64,000 nucleotides of DNA, from assembly GCA_958428235.1 (NCBI GenBank), contig CAUAFG010000009.1, positions 35,055-99,054 on the forward strand, in the 5' to 3' direction. The notes under the pieces were generated by a model, which did not search any database, was not told the origin of the DNA, and saw only the letters and a program-made list of their open reading frames with translations. Numbering within the stretch: the stretch's first letter is position 1; each line of letters opens with the position of its first letter. This document shows positions 16,302-24,130 of this stretch, piece after piece. Both the position numbers and the translations under genes were made by a program. The stretch comes from Faeciplasma sp900553675 (lineage in GTDB: Bacteria; Bacillota; Clostridia; Oscillospirales; Ruminococcaceae).

Positions 16302-16781
16302 ATGGGGTTGGACGAGTTCGATAAAATATATTCCGAATATTATGATGTTGTATTTCGATATGCAATATCGCTGTGCGGCGATGAGAAGTTTGCCGAAGAA
16401 ATCACGCAGGAATCTTTTTTTAAGGCACTGAAGAGTGTTGATAGATTCCGTGGTGACTGCAAGATGGGCGTATGGCTATGCCAGATAGCGAAAAATACAT
16501 TTCTCACGCTTGTTAAACGTCAGAAGCAAAATATCGATTACCCGCTTGAAGCAATTCCTGCCGCCGGTTCATTGGAGGAAAAGCTGATCGACAAAGAGGA
16601 TGCACGGCAGATTTTCAGGCTGCTGCACGAACTCGACGAACCATATAAAGAGGTGTTCTGGATGCGCGTTTTCGGTGAGCTTTCATACGCCGAGATTGCC
16701 GCAATTTTCGGCAAGACGGAAAGCTGGGCGCGGGTGACGTATCACAGAGCAAAGCTTAAGATTAAGGAGGGAATGCAATGA
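16302..16781 (+). CDS. ECF-type RNA polymerase sigma factor (sigma-70 family)
   Basis: About 159 aa. Region 2 is at residues ~5-70 (YDVVFRYAISLCGDEKFAEEITQESFFKAL, then DRFRGDCKMGVWLCQIAKNTF). Region 4 is at residues ~105-155 (LDEPYKEVFWMRVFGELSYAEIAAIFGKTESWARVTYHRAKLKI) with a clear helix-turn-helix. The start is uncertain: the ATG at 16302, or the TTG at 16308, which is better spaced from GAGGTG and matches the usual family N-terminus. The stop overlaps the anti-sigma start (ATGA), the usual coupling for a sigma/anti-sigma pair. It probably drives its own operon, including the ABC transporter downstream. Confidence 0.85.
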   Translation: MGLDEFDKIYSEYYDVVFRYAISLCGDEKFAEEITQESFFKALKSVDRFRGDCKMGVWLCQIAKNTFLTLVKRQKQNIDYPLEAIPAAGSLEEKLIDKEDARQIFRLLHELDEPYKEVFWMRVFGELSYAEIAAIFGKTESWARVTYHRAKLKIKEGMQ

Positions 16782-17434
16782 ACTATCCATGTAAACTGAT
16801 TCAGGATCTGCTGCCGCTCTATTACGACGGAGTTTGCAGCGTTGAAAGCCGTGAAATAATTGAGGAGCATTTATCTGAATGTGCCGAGTGTTCGCGGATT
16901 TTTGAGGAAATTCGTGAAGCGGACAAAGTTTCAATACCTGCTGCTCCGATTCACGAAATGCAAAAAGCGGATTCACTGAAAAAGGTTAAGCGGAAGATCC
17001 TGCGAAAGCAAATACTCATAGCTGCAGCAGCTTTGGTTGCGGTGGCTATAATCTGGTTCGGAATCTCGATGCCTTTAAAGCTCTCTGTGGATGCAGCAAA
17101 GCCGGAGAATATTTCCGTATCACTGTTGAACGGAGATTTGATTGCCCGATTGCACGGCAGCTTTCCCGGGGAGATCAGAATTAAAAATGTAGAAATAGAT
17201 TCAAACGCCGAGGGAAAATATTATATGTTTTTCAACATAAGTGAAAGTAAATGGGATAGGCTTACAACCTCCAAAACCGATTACACGGATCGCGTTCTGG
17301 CATATAAGGAAATCGGTGCTGCTAATATCGAACGCATATACTATTATACCGGAGACTTTACTGGAATAGATATGCTGACCGGCGAGGAATTAAAGCATGT
17401 CATTGAACAATCCACTCTGATGTGGAGCAAATAA
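16778..17434 (+). CDS. Membrane-bound anti-sigma factor, zf-HC2 type
   Basis: 218 aa. The N-terminal zinc-binding anti-sigma domain has the HxxxCxxC signature (H31, C35, C38) plus C5 and C20. One transmembrane helix follows at about residues 79-100 after a basic KKVKRKILRKQ stretch, and the extracellular domain is ~115 aa without a recognised fold. Such proteins hold the ECF sigma at the membrane until a signal releases it, by proteolysis or conformational change. The overlap with the sigma gene and the following transporter genes suggest sensing of an envelope stress or antimicrobial peptide. Confidence 0.8.
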   Translation: MNYPCKLIQDLLPLYYDGVCSVESREIIEEHLSECAECSRIFEEIREADKVSIPAAPIHEMQKADSLKKVKRKILRKQILIAAAALVAVAIIWFGISMPLKLSVDAAKPENISVSLLNGDLIARLHGSFPGEIRIKNVEIDSNAEGKYYMFFNISESKWDRLTTSKTDYTDRVLAYKEIGAANIERIYYYTGDFTGIDMLTGEELKHVIEQSTLMWSK

Positions 17435-17526
17435 CTTATCAAAGACTGCAAAAGACCGCAAAAAACTTTGTAACAAATCTGATTATGCGCAGTCATATGG
17501 GCAGAAAAGAATTAAGGGGGATTAGC

Positions 17527-18591
17527 ATGATAAAGATAATCAAGCGTTACTCGGTCGTTAGCGCGTTGATCCTGCTCTGCTTTTTCAGCGCTTTTCTGGC
17601 TTTGTGCAATGGCTTGCTGTCAACGGCAAAGGCTGCCGACATAATTATAACCGAAAATCAATATGCATACACAGAGGAATTTAAAGTGTCAATCCGCGCA
17701 ACGAAAAACATCACAGCAAAGGAAATATTGCAGATTGCTGACAGCGCGGATAATTGCAACGTCTACTTGGACACCACCGCAAATTCGTCTATGGCTGTTT
17801 ATTTTGATGAAATTGCAGGCATATATTCGCCCGATGTTGTTTTAAAGCAAAACGAGCCGCTTTCGCTTCCGACTTCAGGAAGCATTTCCGTTATTCCAAG
17901 AAATGGGATTGTTACTTCGTCCGGAATAAGCGTTGACGAGCTTACTGTGCACGGAAATAAATTTTGTATAATCGAAAAAATGGATTGTGAAAAATATCCG
18001 TTTATTACAAATTCGTTTACTTTGAACGGCGCAGACTATTTCGCTGCCTTTCCCAATGCGATTGATAATCAAAAGGAAATCATGCTGCTTATCCTATCAA
18101 ACCGATCCGACGTTACCGAAACGTATTCTTGTATCAAAGACAAGACTGCCCAGGTATTGCCCGATGCTATCGTTTCAGGATACAAAACGGATTTTAAAGC
18201 CGGCGTATTTCAAGCTGCTGTCACCATGGAAAATGTAGTTTCGGTGGGCCTGTTTTTATTTGCCTTGATAAACACTATAATTATTTCGTACTACTGGATA
18301 ACAGTCCGCAGACGAGAGATCGCAATAAGGAAAGCCTTTGGTGCAAGCAATTTACGCGTGATGGGACTGGTTACGATCGAGCTTTTAAAGCTGATTGGAG
18401 CTGCCGCGCTTCTGGCGGCAATCACACAAGCTGTCATCTGGAAAATTCACGGCGATGAAATCAGCTTTGCCGATTCGGGAATTATGGCTGTCGGTCTGCT
18501 TCTTGCCATCACGGCTGCAATAACAGTGGCTATGATTGTCCCTGTGAGATATATTCTGCATATTCAGCCGTCGGAAGGGGTGAAGCTTTAA
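17527..18591 (+). CDS. FtsX/MacB-type ABC transporter permease
   Basis: 354 aa from the ATG at 17527, preceded by AAGGGG at a good distance; the frame upstream overlaps the anti-sigma gene and is not needed. It has an N-terminal helix (residues ~7-28), a large extracytoplasmic domain (~30-235), then three helices (~240-260, 285-310, 320-345). The cytoplasmic loop after helix 2 contains RRREIAIRKAFGAS, the coupling motif of MacB/FtsX permeases. This is the standard architecture of type VII ABC (mechanotransmission) permeases. The gene ends 1 base before the next permease start, so the two likely form a heterodimer driven by the ATPase downstream. Confidence 0.8.
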   Translation: MIKIIKRYSVVSALILLCFFSAFLALCNGLLSTAKAADIIITENQYAYTEEFKVSIRATKNITAKEILQIADSADNCNVYLDTTANSSMAVYFDEIAGIYSPDVVLKQNEPLSLPTSGSISVIPRNGIVTSSGISVDELTVHGNKFCIIEKMDCEKYPFITNSFTLNGADYFAAFPNAIDNQKEIMLLILSNRSDVTETYSCIKDKTAQVLPDAIVSGYKTDFKAGVFQAAVTMENVVSVGLFLFALINTIIISYYWITVRRREIAIRKAFGASNLRVMGLVTIELLKLIGAAALLAAITQAVIWKIHGDEISFADSGIMAVGLLLAITAAITVAMIVPVRYILHIQPSEGVKL

Positions 18592-18592
18592 T

Positions 18593-19849
18593 ATGATTGG
18601 TGATGTGCTTTCATCTATCAGGCATAATAAGATAAGAACACTTTTGATTCTGACATTGAATACGTTGACATTTTTTCTTGCGCTGCTGACGCTTACAAAC
18701 AGCTTCGCATTTTATACTCAAAGCGCTGATGTGCGCAAGCTGTTCCGTTATGATATTGATAATACATATCGCGTAGATGCTCTTAAAATTGAAAATGAGG
18801 ACAATTTAGGCGCAGATTTTGAGGAATTAAAAGCCTTTGTAAATGAACAGGAGGATGCTGTCTGCGGAGCGTATGATATAGTCGGAATATACTTTGATGA
18901 GCTTACAAACAATCCCGATTTTATCGCGCTGAATAAAAATACTTACGCTGGCACGAAATACGAGAGACAGCCGATGACCGTAAAAGTTGTTTACATAGAC
19001 ACGGAAATACTTCAAATCGTAAACTTTGAGCTTACGGAGGATGATTTTCGACCTATAGAGAAGGAAGGAGAGCTTTATCTTCCGTTGTATGCGGGAACGG
19101 ATTTTGACGGAATTCTGTCGGTCGGCGATACGCTTACGACATCGAACGTGGGGGAGAAATATATCGTTGCGGGTTTTCTTGAAAATAAGAAATGGCTTGA
19201 TGACAACGACGCTATTACAATGCCACCTGTTTCCTTAAATCATATGTTTCTTGCGCAGTTTTCCGAGCTGGAAAAACAGCGCAGCGTACAGGATTTGAAT
19301 ATGATACACCATTCAACCGTAGGCAAGATATTTATGAATTGTTCTAAGAGCGTCGCGGACGAATTCAACGCCCGTGCAGTAGAAAAAGGTATAAAATTCA
19401 ACGTCTCATCGCTTGCCGATTTTGCGACTCTTTGGAAAACCAATAACGAGGAGGTTTTGCGGAAATATTTATTTCTTGCTGTCATTGTTTTGATATGCTC
19501 CGCGATTTCTATTGTATCTACGTTATGCGTTAATGTCCTGTTAAAGAAAAAGGAATACGGCATAAAAATTGCGTTTGGCAGCACAAAAGAAAGAATAATT
19601 TTGTCGCTTTGCTTTGAAATGCTTTTCTTGAATATAATTTCTGGGGCGGCTGCCTTTGGATTAAGCTATCGCAGCTTTGCAGGCAATATAATTCAAAGCT
19701 ATCGTGATATTTATTTGAGAACTCTTTGCTCAACCTCGCTTGTGTGCTTGATAGGTTTGATGATGCTTTTGACGATTCTGGTGCTTTTTGTCCCCGTAAA
19801 GCTGTTAAAGCGGTATAATCCCGCTGTACTAATCAAGGAGGAAGAATAA
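18593..19849 (+). CDS. FtsX/MacB-type ABC transporter permease, second subunit
   Basis: 418 aa. It has a first helix at residues ~15-38, an extracytoplasmic domain to about 290, and three C-terminal helices. The loop KKKEYGIKIAFGSTKERI is the same coupling motif as in its partner (KEYGIKIAFG vs REIAIRKAFG). The stop shares one base with the ATPase start (TAATG). With the first permease and the ATPase it would form a periplasm-less MacB-like machine that drives export or mechanical work at the cell surface, such as peptide expulsion or cell-wall hydrolase control. The substrate cannot be read from sequence. Confidence 0.8.
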   Translation: MIGDVLSSIRHNKIRTLLILTLNTLTFFLALLTLTNSFAFYTQSADVRKLFRYDIDNTYRVDALKIENEDNLGADFEELKAFVNEQEDAVCGAYDIVGIYFDELTNNPDFIALNKNTYAGTKYERQPMTVKVVYIDTEILQIVNFELTEDDFRPIEKEGELYLPLYAGTDFDGILSVGDTLTTSNVGEKYIVAGFLENKKWLDDNDAITMPPVSLNHMFLAQFSELEKQRSVQDLNMIHHSTVGKIFMNCSKSVADEFNARAVEKGIKFNVSSLADFATLWKTNNEEVLRKYLFLAVIVLICSAISIVSTLCVNVLLKKKEYGIKIAFGSTKERIILSLCFEMLFLNIISGAAAFGLSYRSFAGNIIQSYRDIYLRTLCSTSLVCLIGLMMLLTILVLFVPVKLLKRYNPAVLIKEEE

Positions 19850-20508
19850 TGATCCGACTAAAAAATATTTCAAAGCAATATACGCTTGGCGACGTTATAA
19901 CAAATGCGTTAAACGAAATTTCGCTTACAATTGCGGACGGAGAGTTTGTTGCAATAATGGGAGCTTCCGGTTCGGGAAAAAGCACATTGCTCAACATTAT
20001 CGGCTGCATGGATACACCATCCGGCGGAGAATATTTTCTCGATGACAGAAAAGTATCGGAGTTAAATTCCCGCGAATTATCAAGTATACGAAATGCTAAG
20101 ATTTCGTTTGTATTTCAGAACTTTGCTCTGATGGAAAAGTATTCAGCATACGAAAACATAGAGCTGCCGCTTGTCAACAGACGCGTCTCCGCCAATGAAC
20201 GCCGACATACCGTCGAAGAAGCGGCGGCTCGGCTTGGGATAACAGAGCAGCTTTGCAAATTGCCAAAACAAATGTCCGGCGGTCAGCAGCAGAGAGTTGC
20301 GCTTGCTCGCGCATTGGCAAGCGGCGCGGATATAATTCTTGCTGATGAGCCTACCGGTGCGCTTGATAAGAAAACAGGCATTGAACTTATGGAAATATTC
20401 AAAGAGCTGAACAGAGATGGAAAAACGATTATTATTGTTACGCACGACCCCAATGTTGCGGAGTACGCGGATAGAGTTATTACAATTTCGGACGGGAGGA
20501 TAATCTGA
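19849..20508 (+). CDS. ABC transporter ATP-binding protein, MacB/LolD type
   Basis: 219 aa, a complete nucleotide-binding domain: Walker A MGASGSGKST, Q-loop FVFQNF, signature MSGGQQQR, Walker B IILADEPTGALD and H-loop VTHD. The GALD ending of Walker B is characteristic of the MacB/LolD/FtsE group that partners FtsX-fold permeases. It shares single-base overlaps with the permease upstream (TAATG) and the lipoprotein downstream (TGATG), so the four genes are translated as a unit. Probably controlled by the upstream ECF sigma factor. Confidence 0.9.
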   Translation: MIRLKNISKQYTLGDVITNALNEISLTIADGEFVAIMGASGSGKSTLLNIIGCMDTPSGGEYFLDDRKVSELNSRELSSIRNAKISFVFQNFALMEKYSAYENIELPLVNRRVSANERRHTVEEAAARLGITEQLCKLPKQMSGGQQQRVALARALASGADIILADEPTGALDKKTGIELMEIFKELNRDGKTIIIVTHDPNVAEYADRVITISDGRII

Positions 20509-20906
20509 TGAGAAGATTTTTTGTTATAATATGTGTTTTACTTGTAATTTGCTTTTTACTTTCGGCGTGCAGCTCTTCGGAAGAACCGTTTTTGATGGAA
20601 TCGCGCGAACGCAATTTCCTTAAAAGCGAATTTGACGAAAACTATTCTCACTATGAGGACAAGCTTAACATTGATAAGAAGGCGAAAACGATTTCCGTGA
20701 GCGGCAATGTGACATCGGGCATTATCGAGCTTAAAATCATAGAAAAAGATAAAGACGGAAACAGCATACAAACCTATGAATTTACGATAACGGATACATT
20801 GAACGAAACGATAGAGCTCAAGAAAAATTGCTCGAATAACTGGGTGGTGCTATCGGATTTTGACGAAAACACCGAGGGCGGTTTTAAAGTGGAAGTCTTC
20901 GGGTGA
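20508..20906 (+). CDS. Small lipoprotein of the ECF/MacB-type operon
   Basis: 132 aa with a signal peptide and lipobox FLLSAC (Cys at residue 21). The mature part is ~110 aa, predicted beta-rich (KTISVSGNVTSGIIELKIIEKD...TYEFTITDT), and ends in NTEGGFKVEVFG. No family name recognised. Its start overlaps the ATPase stop by one base. It may be an extracytoplasmic accessory of the transporter. The last ~57 bp of gene plus flank recur almost exactly at 21525-21582, at the end of the HMA gene. Confidence 0.75.
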   Translation: MRRFFVIICVLLVICFLLSACSSSEEPFLMESRERNFLKSEFDENYSHYEDKLNIDKKAKTISVSGNVTSGIIELKIIEKDKDGNSIQTYEFTITDTLNETIELKKNCSNNWVVLSDFDENTEGGFKVEVFG

Positions 20907-20922
20907 ATGTTAAATTGCACTA
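20865..20922 (+). repeat. Direct repeat, copy 1 (lipoprotein 3' end)
   Basis: From GAAAACACCGAGGGCGG to beyond the stop codon; matched at 21525-21582 with only a few differences. It covers the last 14 codons and about 16 bp of trailing sequence. Confidence 0.85.
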
Positions 20923-20925
20923 TTT

Positions 20926-20942
20926 AGGCGGAAATTAGTATT
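20926..20942. repeat. Single end of the ATACTWATTTC element family
   Basis: TAGGCGGAAATTAGTAT matches the right ends of the elements at 27828 and 36084. The other end is not visible nearby, so this is a partial or decayed copy. Confidence 0.45.
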
Positions 20943-21108
20943 ATACATTTTCTAACTCTGATTCACTTCCGAGCTTTTCAGAATATCAATCATAACGGCG
21001 CATACTCCTTGCATCCGAAGCCGGACAGCACGCCGAATACCATGGAAATATAACCATGACGGAACCGTGGTAATCGCTGATTGCCAAAAAAGTTCCCTTT
21101 CAAAGCTC

Positions 21109-21137
21109 TTGACAACTCCGGTTCAATGTGCTAATAT
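21109..21137 (+). promoter_or_regulatory. Sigma-A promoter of the HMA gene
   Basis: TTGACA (21109-21114), 17-bp spacer, TAATAT (21132-21137). Transcription would start near 21145, inside the palindrome described next, giving a leader of about 120 bp. That leader contains a TCCCAGAA...TTCTGGGA inverted repeat. Confidence 0.7.
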
Positions 21138-21144
21138 ATATTCC

Positions 21145-21162
21145 AGTTAGCCACGGCTAATT
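21145..21162 (+). promoter_or_regulatory. Palindromic operator candidate (TTAGCC-AC-GGCTAA)
   Basis: AGTTAGCCACGGCTAATT, with perfect 6-bp arms TTAGCC/GGCTAA, starting 8 bases after the -10 box. It closely resembles, in sequence and position, the two palindromes in front of the CydDC-like operon at 11.4 kb. A DtxR/MntR-type metal repressor is the likely kind of binder. Confidence 0.55.
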
Positions 21163-21266
21163 AACGCTTGCGGCTTTCCCAGAAAATGTAGTTATCGTGA
21201 GCTAGTCATTATGACGCGCACATCAGCGTTCTGGGATATCCCGAAATAATTAACGGAGGAACAGCA

Positions 21267-21566
21267 ATGATAAAGATAACGATAGATGTTGAAGGCATGG
21301 CGTGTGGAATGTGCGAGGCTCACATCAACGACGCTGTTAGGCAGAATTTCCCGGTGACAAAGGTCACATCATCCCACAGCAAGGGGATAACCGAAATTAT
21401 CGCCCATGATATGCTCGACGAGGAAAGGCTGAAATCGGTGATAACCGCAACAGGGTATACCGAAAAGGCATACGCACCGAACCGTATGAGAAAAATGGCT
21501 TTTCGCTGTTTCATAGAAAGTAAGGAAAACATCGAGGGCGGTTTTAAAGCGGAAGTCTTCGGGTGA
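21267..21566 (+). CDS. Heavy-metal-associated (HMA) domain protein with a substituted C-terminus
   Basis: 99 aa. Residues 1-70 are an HMA-like ferredoxin-fold domain: IDVEGMACGMCEAHINDAVR with the metal-binding MxCxxC, then VTSSHSKGITEIIA and VITATGYT. The last 14 residues (ENIEGGFKAEVFG) copy the end of the lipoprotein encoded at 20508, and the DNA match continues past the stop. The original C-terminus has therefore been replaced. The metal site is intact, so the protein may still bind Cu(I) or a similar metal. A strong promoter with a metal-box-like operator lies upstream; GGAGG at about 21256-21260 supports the start. Confidence 0.75.
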   Translation: MIKITIDVEGMACGMCEAHINDAVRQNFPVTKVTSSHSKGITEIIAHDMLDEERLKSVITATGYTEKAYAPNRMRKMAFRCFIESKENIEGGFKAEVFG

Positions 21567-21582
21567 ATGTTATATTCACTAT
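21525..21582 (+). repeat. Direct repeat, copy 2 (HMA gene 3' end)
   Basis: Near-identical to 20865-20922, differing at a handful of positions. It marks a recombination or duplication that joined the lipoprotein's 3' end to the HMA gene. Confidence 0.85.
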
Positions 21583-21655
21583 GGTTTTGAATTAGTCATT
21601 TTTCGGGGTTTTAACACGGTTTTGTGATGGAGAATGAGTTTTGCTCATGGCAAAT

Positions 21656-21721
21656 ATAACAGACAAATAAACGGGCAACGGTATCATAGGGATACTCGTT
21701 GCCCATTTATTTGTCTGTTAT
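21656..21721. terminator. Very long hairpin at the tetR 3' end
   Basis: The 25-bp left arm (21656-21680) pairs with the right arm (21697-21721) with one mismatch, and GTATC/GATAC extend it into the loop. It covers the last codon and stop of the tetR gene. Arms this long and the lack of a T-run are unusual for an intrinsic terminator; a bidirectional terminator or a palindromic insertion are the options. Confidence 0.5.
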
Positions 21722-22281
21722 AATATCGGCTCAATGACAGAGCGGAAATAGTGGTCTAATTCTTCAGGCGTATGTTTTTCCCTGCCTTTTAACCACCATA
21801 AAACCATTTCAACAAAGCTGCCTGAAATGTGATTGACGAGAAAATCTTGCGGCAAATCTTGATTTTTCATACGACTGTGATTAACAAATTGCGTTTGTAT
21901 CAATTCATTTAAGCTGTCCTTAAAATAACGCAAAAAAATCTCGCTGCTTTCACAAGAGAGCAATCCCAAAATATTATTGTCGTTTTCCTGCAAATGCTGT
22001 AAAAGGTAGCAAAAAACAGATTGTGGGGTTTCGCCCTTTGAATATAGACCGTGTGTATGAGTTTTATCTATAGCACTGTCTATGATATGTCCGAATAACT
22101 CCTTACATATGGCTTTCAATAATTCGTCTTTTGTTTCAAAGTGCGCATAAAAGGTGCTTCTGCCGATATTCGCTTCGTCAAGTATTTCCTGTACGGTTAT
22201 TTTCTCATAACGTTTCGTTTCAAGTAGTTTTACGAAAGCCGAAAAGATGGCTTGTCTTGTCTTTATTTGCCGTCTGTCCAT
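21718..22281 (-). CDS. TetR/AcrR-family transcriptional regulator
   Basis: 187 aa from the ATG at 22281 (MDRRQIKTRQAIFSAF), preceded by AAAGGATG; the frame extending to 22362 has no better site. The N-terminal HTH is ITVQEILDEANIGRSTFYAHFETKDELL (residues ~25-52), followed by a helical ligand-binding domain with no specific signature. It is divergent from the P-type ATPase gene, and three palindromes lie between them (22311, 22396, 22419), so it most likely represses the ATPase and itself. The C-terminal codons overlap a long hairpin. Confidence 0.85.
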   Translation of the reverse strand: MDRRQIKTRQAIFSAFVKLLETKRYEKITVQEILDEANIGRSTFYAHFETKDELLKAICKELFGHIIDSAIDKTHTHGLYSKGETPQSVFCYLLQHLQENDNNILGLLSCESSEIFLRYFKDSLNELIQTQFVNHSRMKNQDLPQDFLVNHISGSFVEMVLWWLKGREKHTPEELDHYFRSVIEPIL

Positions 22282-22310
22282 AATACATCCTTTCCGAACA
22301 GTTTTAGTGT

Positions 22311-22330
22311 TTTGTACGATAACATACAAA
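22311..22330. promoter_or_regulatory. Operator candidate in the tetR side of the divergent region
   Basis: TTTGTA-N8-TACAAA, perfect 6-bp arms, 30 bp upstream of the tetR start codon. It shares TGTA/TACA half-sites with the palindrome at 22396. A likely TetR binding site. Confidence 0.5.
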
Positions 22331-22389
22331 GTGACTGATTTGATTGTTGATATGAAAAGCAAAATTCAATATACTAAATGCAGAACAAC

Positions 22390-22417
22390 TTGTTTTGTAT
22401 CAAATACATTGTATTAT
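22390..22417 (+). promoter_or_regulatory. Promoter with embedded operator for the P-type ATPase
   Basis: TTGTTT (22390-22395), 16 bp, TATTAT (22412-22417). Between them lies TGTATCAAATACA (22396-22408), a TGTAT/ATACA palindrome like the site at 22311. A further palindrome ACTCTC-CGA-GAGAGT (22419-22433) follows the -10. The placement suits repression by the divergent TetR protein. Confidence 0.5.
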
Positions 22418-22463
22418 AACTCTCCGAGAGAGTCAATGATATGAATTTTGGAGGTTTTGGATT

Positions 22464-22505
22464 ATGATTAAAAAATCAATGATTTTCTTGCAGGCATTCC
22501 TATGA
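22464..22505 (+). CDS. 13-codon leader ORF overlapping the ATPase start
   Basis: MIKKSMIFLQAFL with a good ribosome binding site (GGAGG, 22451-22455). Its TGA overlaps the ATG of the ATPase ORF as ATGA. It is probably the original start of the ATPase gene left out of frame by a deletion. As it stands it could permit translation of the truncated ATPase by re-initiation. Confidence 0.5.
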   Translation: MIKKSMIFLQAFL

Positions 22506-24130
22506 CGATTGTGGGCGATTTATTTGCCGCAGGCGAGGTTGCTTTTATTATGGCAATCGGAGCGATTTTAGAAGAAAAAACGACCGAAAGAGCAAAGAAA
22601 GGCTTGAAAAAACTTATCAGCCTTACACCACAGCAAGGACGTAGGATTTTAAATGGCAAGGAAGAAATGATTGCCGCAGAAGATATTAAGATGAATGATA
22701 TTCTGCGCGTTCTTCCTGGCGAAACCATTCCCGTTGACGGAGATATTATAGAGGGTACGACCTCAGTTGACCAGTCCATTATGACAGGGGAATCTTTACC
22801 TGTTGATAAAACTGTTGGGGATAGCGTTTTCTGCGGCACAATAAATCGTTTTGGAACGATAGATATTCGTGCTTCAAAACTGGGTGAGGATTGTTCTTTG
22901 CAGAAACTCATTCGTATGGTAGAAGAAGCAGAAAACAAAAAAGCACCGATGGCTCGTATTGCGGATAAAGCGGCGAGTTGGCTTGTGCCTGTTGCGTTGT
23001 TAATTGCAGTCATCGCATTCATTGTAACCAAAGACATTGTTCGTGCGGTTACTGTTCTCGTCGTATTTTGCCCCTGTGCGTTGGTACTTGCTACGCCTAC
23101 GGCGATTATGGCAGCAATTGGGCAGGCAACAAAGCACGGAGTAATTATCAAATCGGGTGAAGCCTTAGAGCGAATGGGTAAAGTTGATACCGTTGCCTTT
23201 GATAAGACCGGTACACTTACAAACGGAAATCTTGTAGTAAAAGACGTTTATCCATTTGAGAATGATATAGATAAATCCCTGCTTCTGCGCCTTACCGCTT
23301 CTGCCGAAAGTTACTCGGAACACCCTCTTGCAAAAGCCATTATCGCCTATGCCAAAGAGGAAAATGTCAAATTGTTTGAGGTTGAAGATTTTTACATGGT
23401 TCCAGGCAAGGGAATTTCAGCGGTAATTCGTGGAGAAAAATTGTTCTGCGGCAATGCAGCGTTTCTAAAAGAACAAAAAATAGAAATTAGCAGTATGGCA
23501 GAGCAGATACTTGAACAATTCAGAAGCGAGGGAAAAGCGGTTATTCTTGTAGTTGACACAGAAAAACTTATTGGGGCTGTAACGCTCTCTGATGCGCTGC
23601 GTGATACATCAGCAGATATGATTGAAAGTTTGCGTAAAATCGGAACACACGCTGTATTGCTTACAGGCGACCATAAACAGACTGCTGAATATTTTGCAAA
23701 ACAAGTCGGCATTACTGATGTTCATGCAGGACTTTTGCCAGAGCAGAAAGTATCTGAAATTGCGGCATTGCAAAAAGCAGGCAAAACGGTTTGTATGATT
23801 GGTGACGGAGTGAACGACGCACCGGCGCTTAAAACCGCTGATGTCAGCGTTGCAATGGGGGCGATGGGAAGTGACATAGCTGTAGAAGCGGCAGATATTG
23901 CCCTGATGAGTGATGATATAGCCAGGATACCGTACTTAAAGCGATTGTCAAATGCCTGTGTAAAGACAATTAAGTTTAGTATTTCGCTTTCTCTGTTCAT
24001 TAACTTTGTTGCGATTACGTTGTCGGTTTTAGGACTGCTTACACCAACTACGGGAGCATTGGTACATAACTGCGGTTCTTGCCTTGTGGTATTAATTGTG
24101 GCACTTTTATATGATAGGAAATTTGAGTAA
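22502..24130 (+). CDS. Heavy-metal P1B-type ATPase, N-terminally truncated
   Basis: 542 aa. Motifs in order: actuator MTGESLPVD, the membrane CPC of VVFCPCALVLATP, phosphorylation DKTGTLTNG, SEHPLAKAI with the P1B-specific HP, and MIGDGVNDAPAL. The C-terminal membrane part ends HNCGSCLVVL. It exports a soft metal ion at the cost of ATP. The family normally has ~610-700 aa; here the N-terminal metal-binding domain and first helices are missing, and the frame begins at TIVGDLFAAGEVAFIMAIGAI. Upstream in this frame is a stop at 22469. Translation would need coupling to the 13-codon leader. Metal specificity (Cu, Zn/Cd) is undecided. By eye more AT-rich than neighbouring genes, which suggests transfer. 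Confidence 0.8.
   Translation: MTIVGDLFAAGEVAFIMAIGAILEEKTTERAKKGLKKLISLTPQQGRRILNGKEEMIAAEDIKMNDILRVLPGETIPVDGDIIEGTTSVDQSIMTGESLPVDKTVGDSVFCGTINRFGTIDIRASKLGEDCSLQKLIRMVEEAENKKAPMARIADKAASWLVPVALLIAVIAFIVTKDIVRAVTVLVVFCPCALVLATPTAIMAAIGQATKHGVIIKSGEALERMGKVDTVAFDKTGTLTNGNLVVKDVYPFENDIDKSLLLRLTASAESYSEHPLAKAIIAYAKEENVKLFEVEDFYMVPGKGISAVIRGEKLFCGNAAFLKEQKIEISSMAEQILEQFRSEGKAVILVVDTEKLIGAVTLSDALRDTSADMIESLRKIGTHAVLLTGDHKQTAEYFAKQVGITDVHAGLLPEQKVSEIAALQKAGKTVCMIGDGVNDAPALKTADVSVAMGAMGSDIAVEAADIALMSDDIARIPYLKRLSNACVKTIKFSISLSLFINFVAITLSVLGLLTPTTGALVHNCGSCLVVLIVALLYDRKFE

Noticed and set aside
22468..23151. 227-codon minus-strand frame inside the P-type ATPase
   Set aside because: Mirrors the ATPase coding sequence; the ATPase motifs define the real strand.
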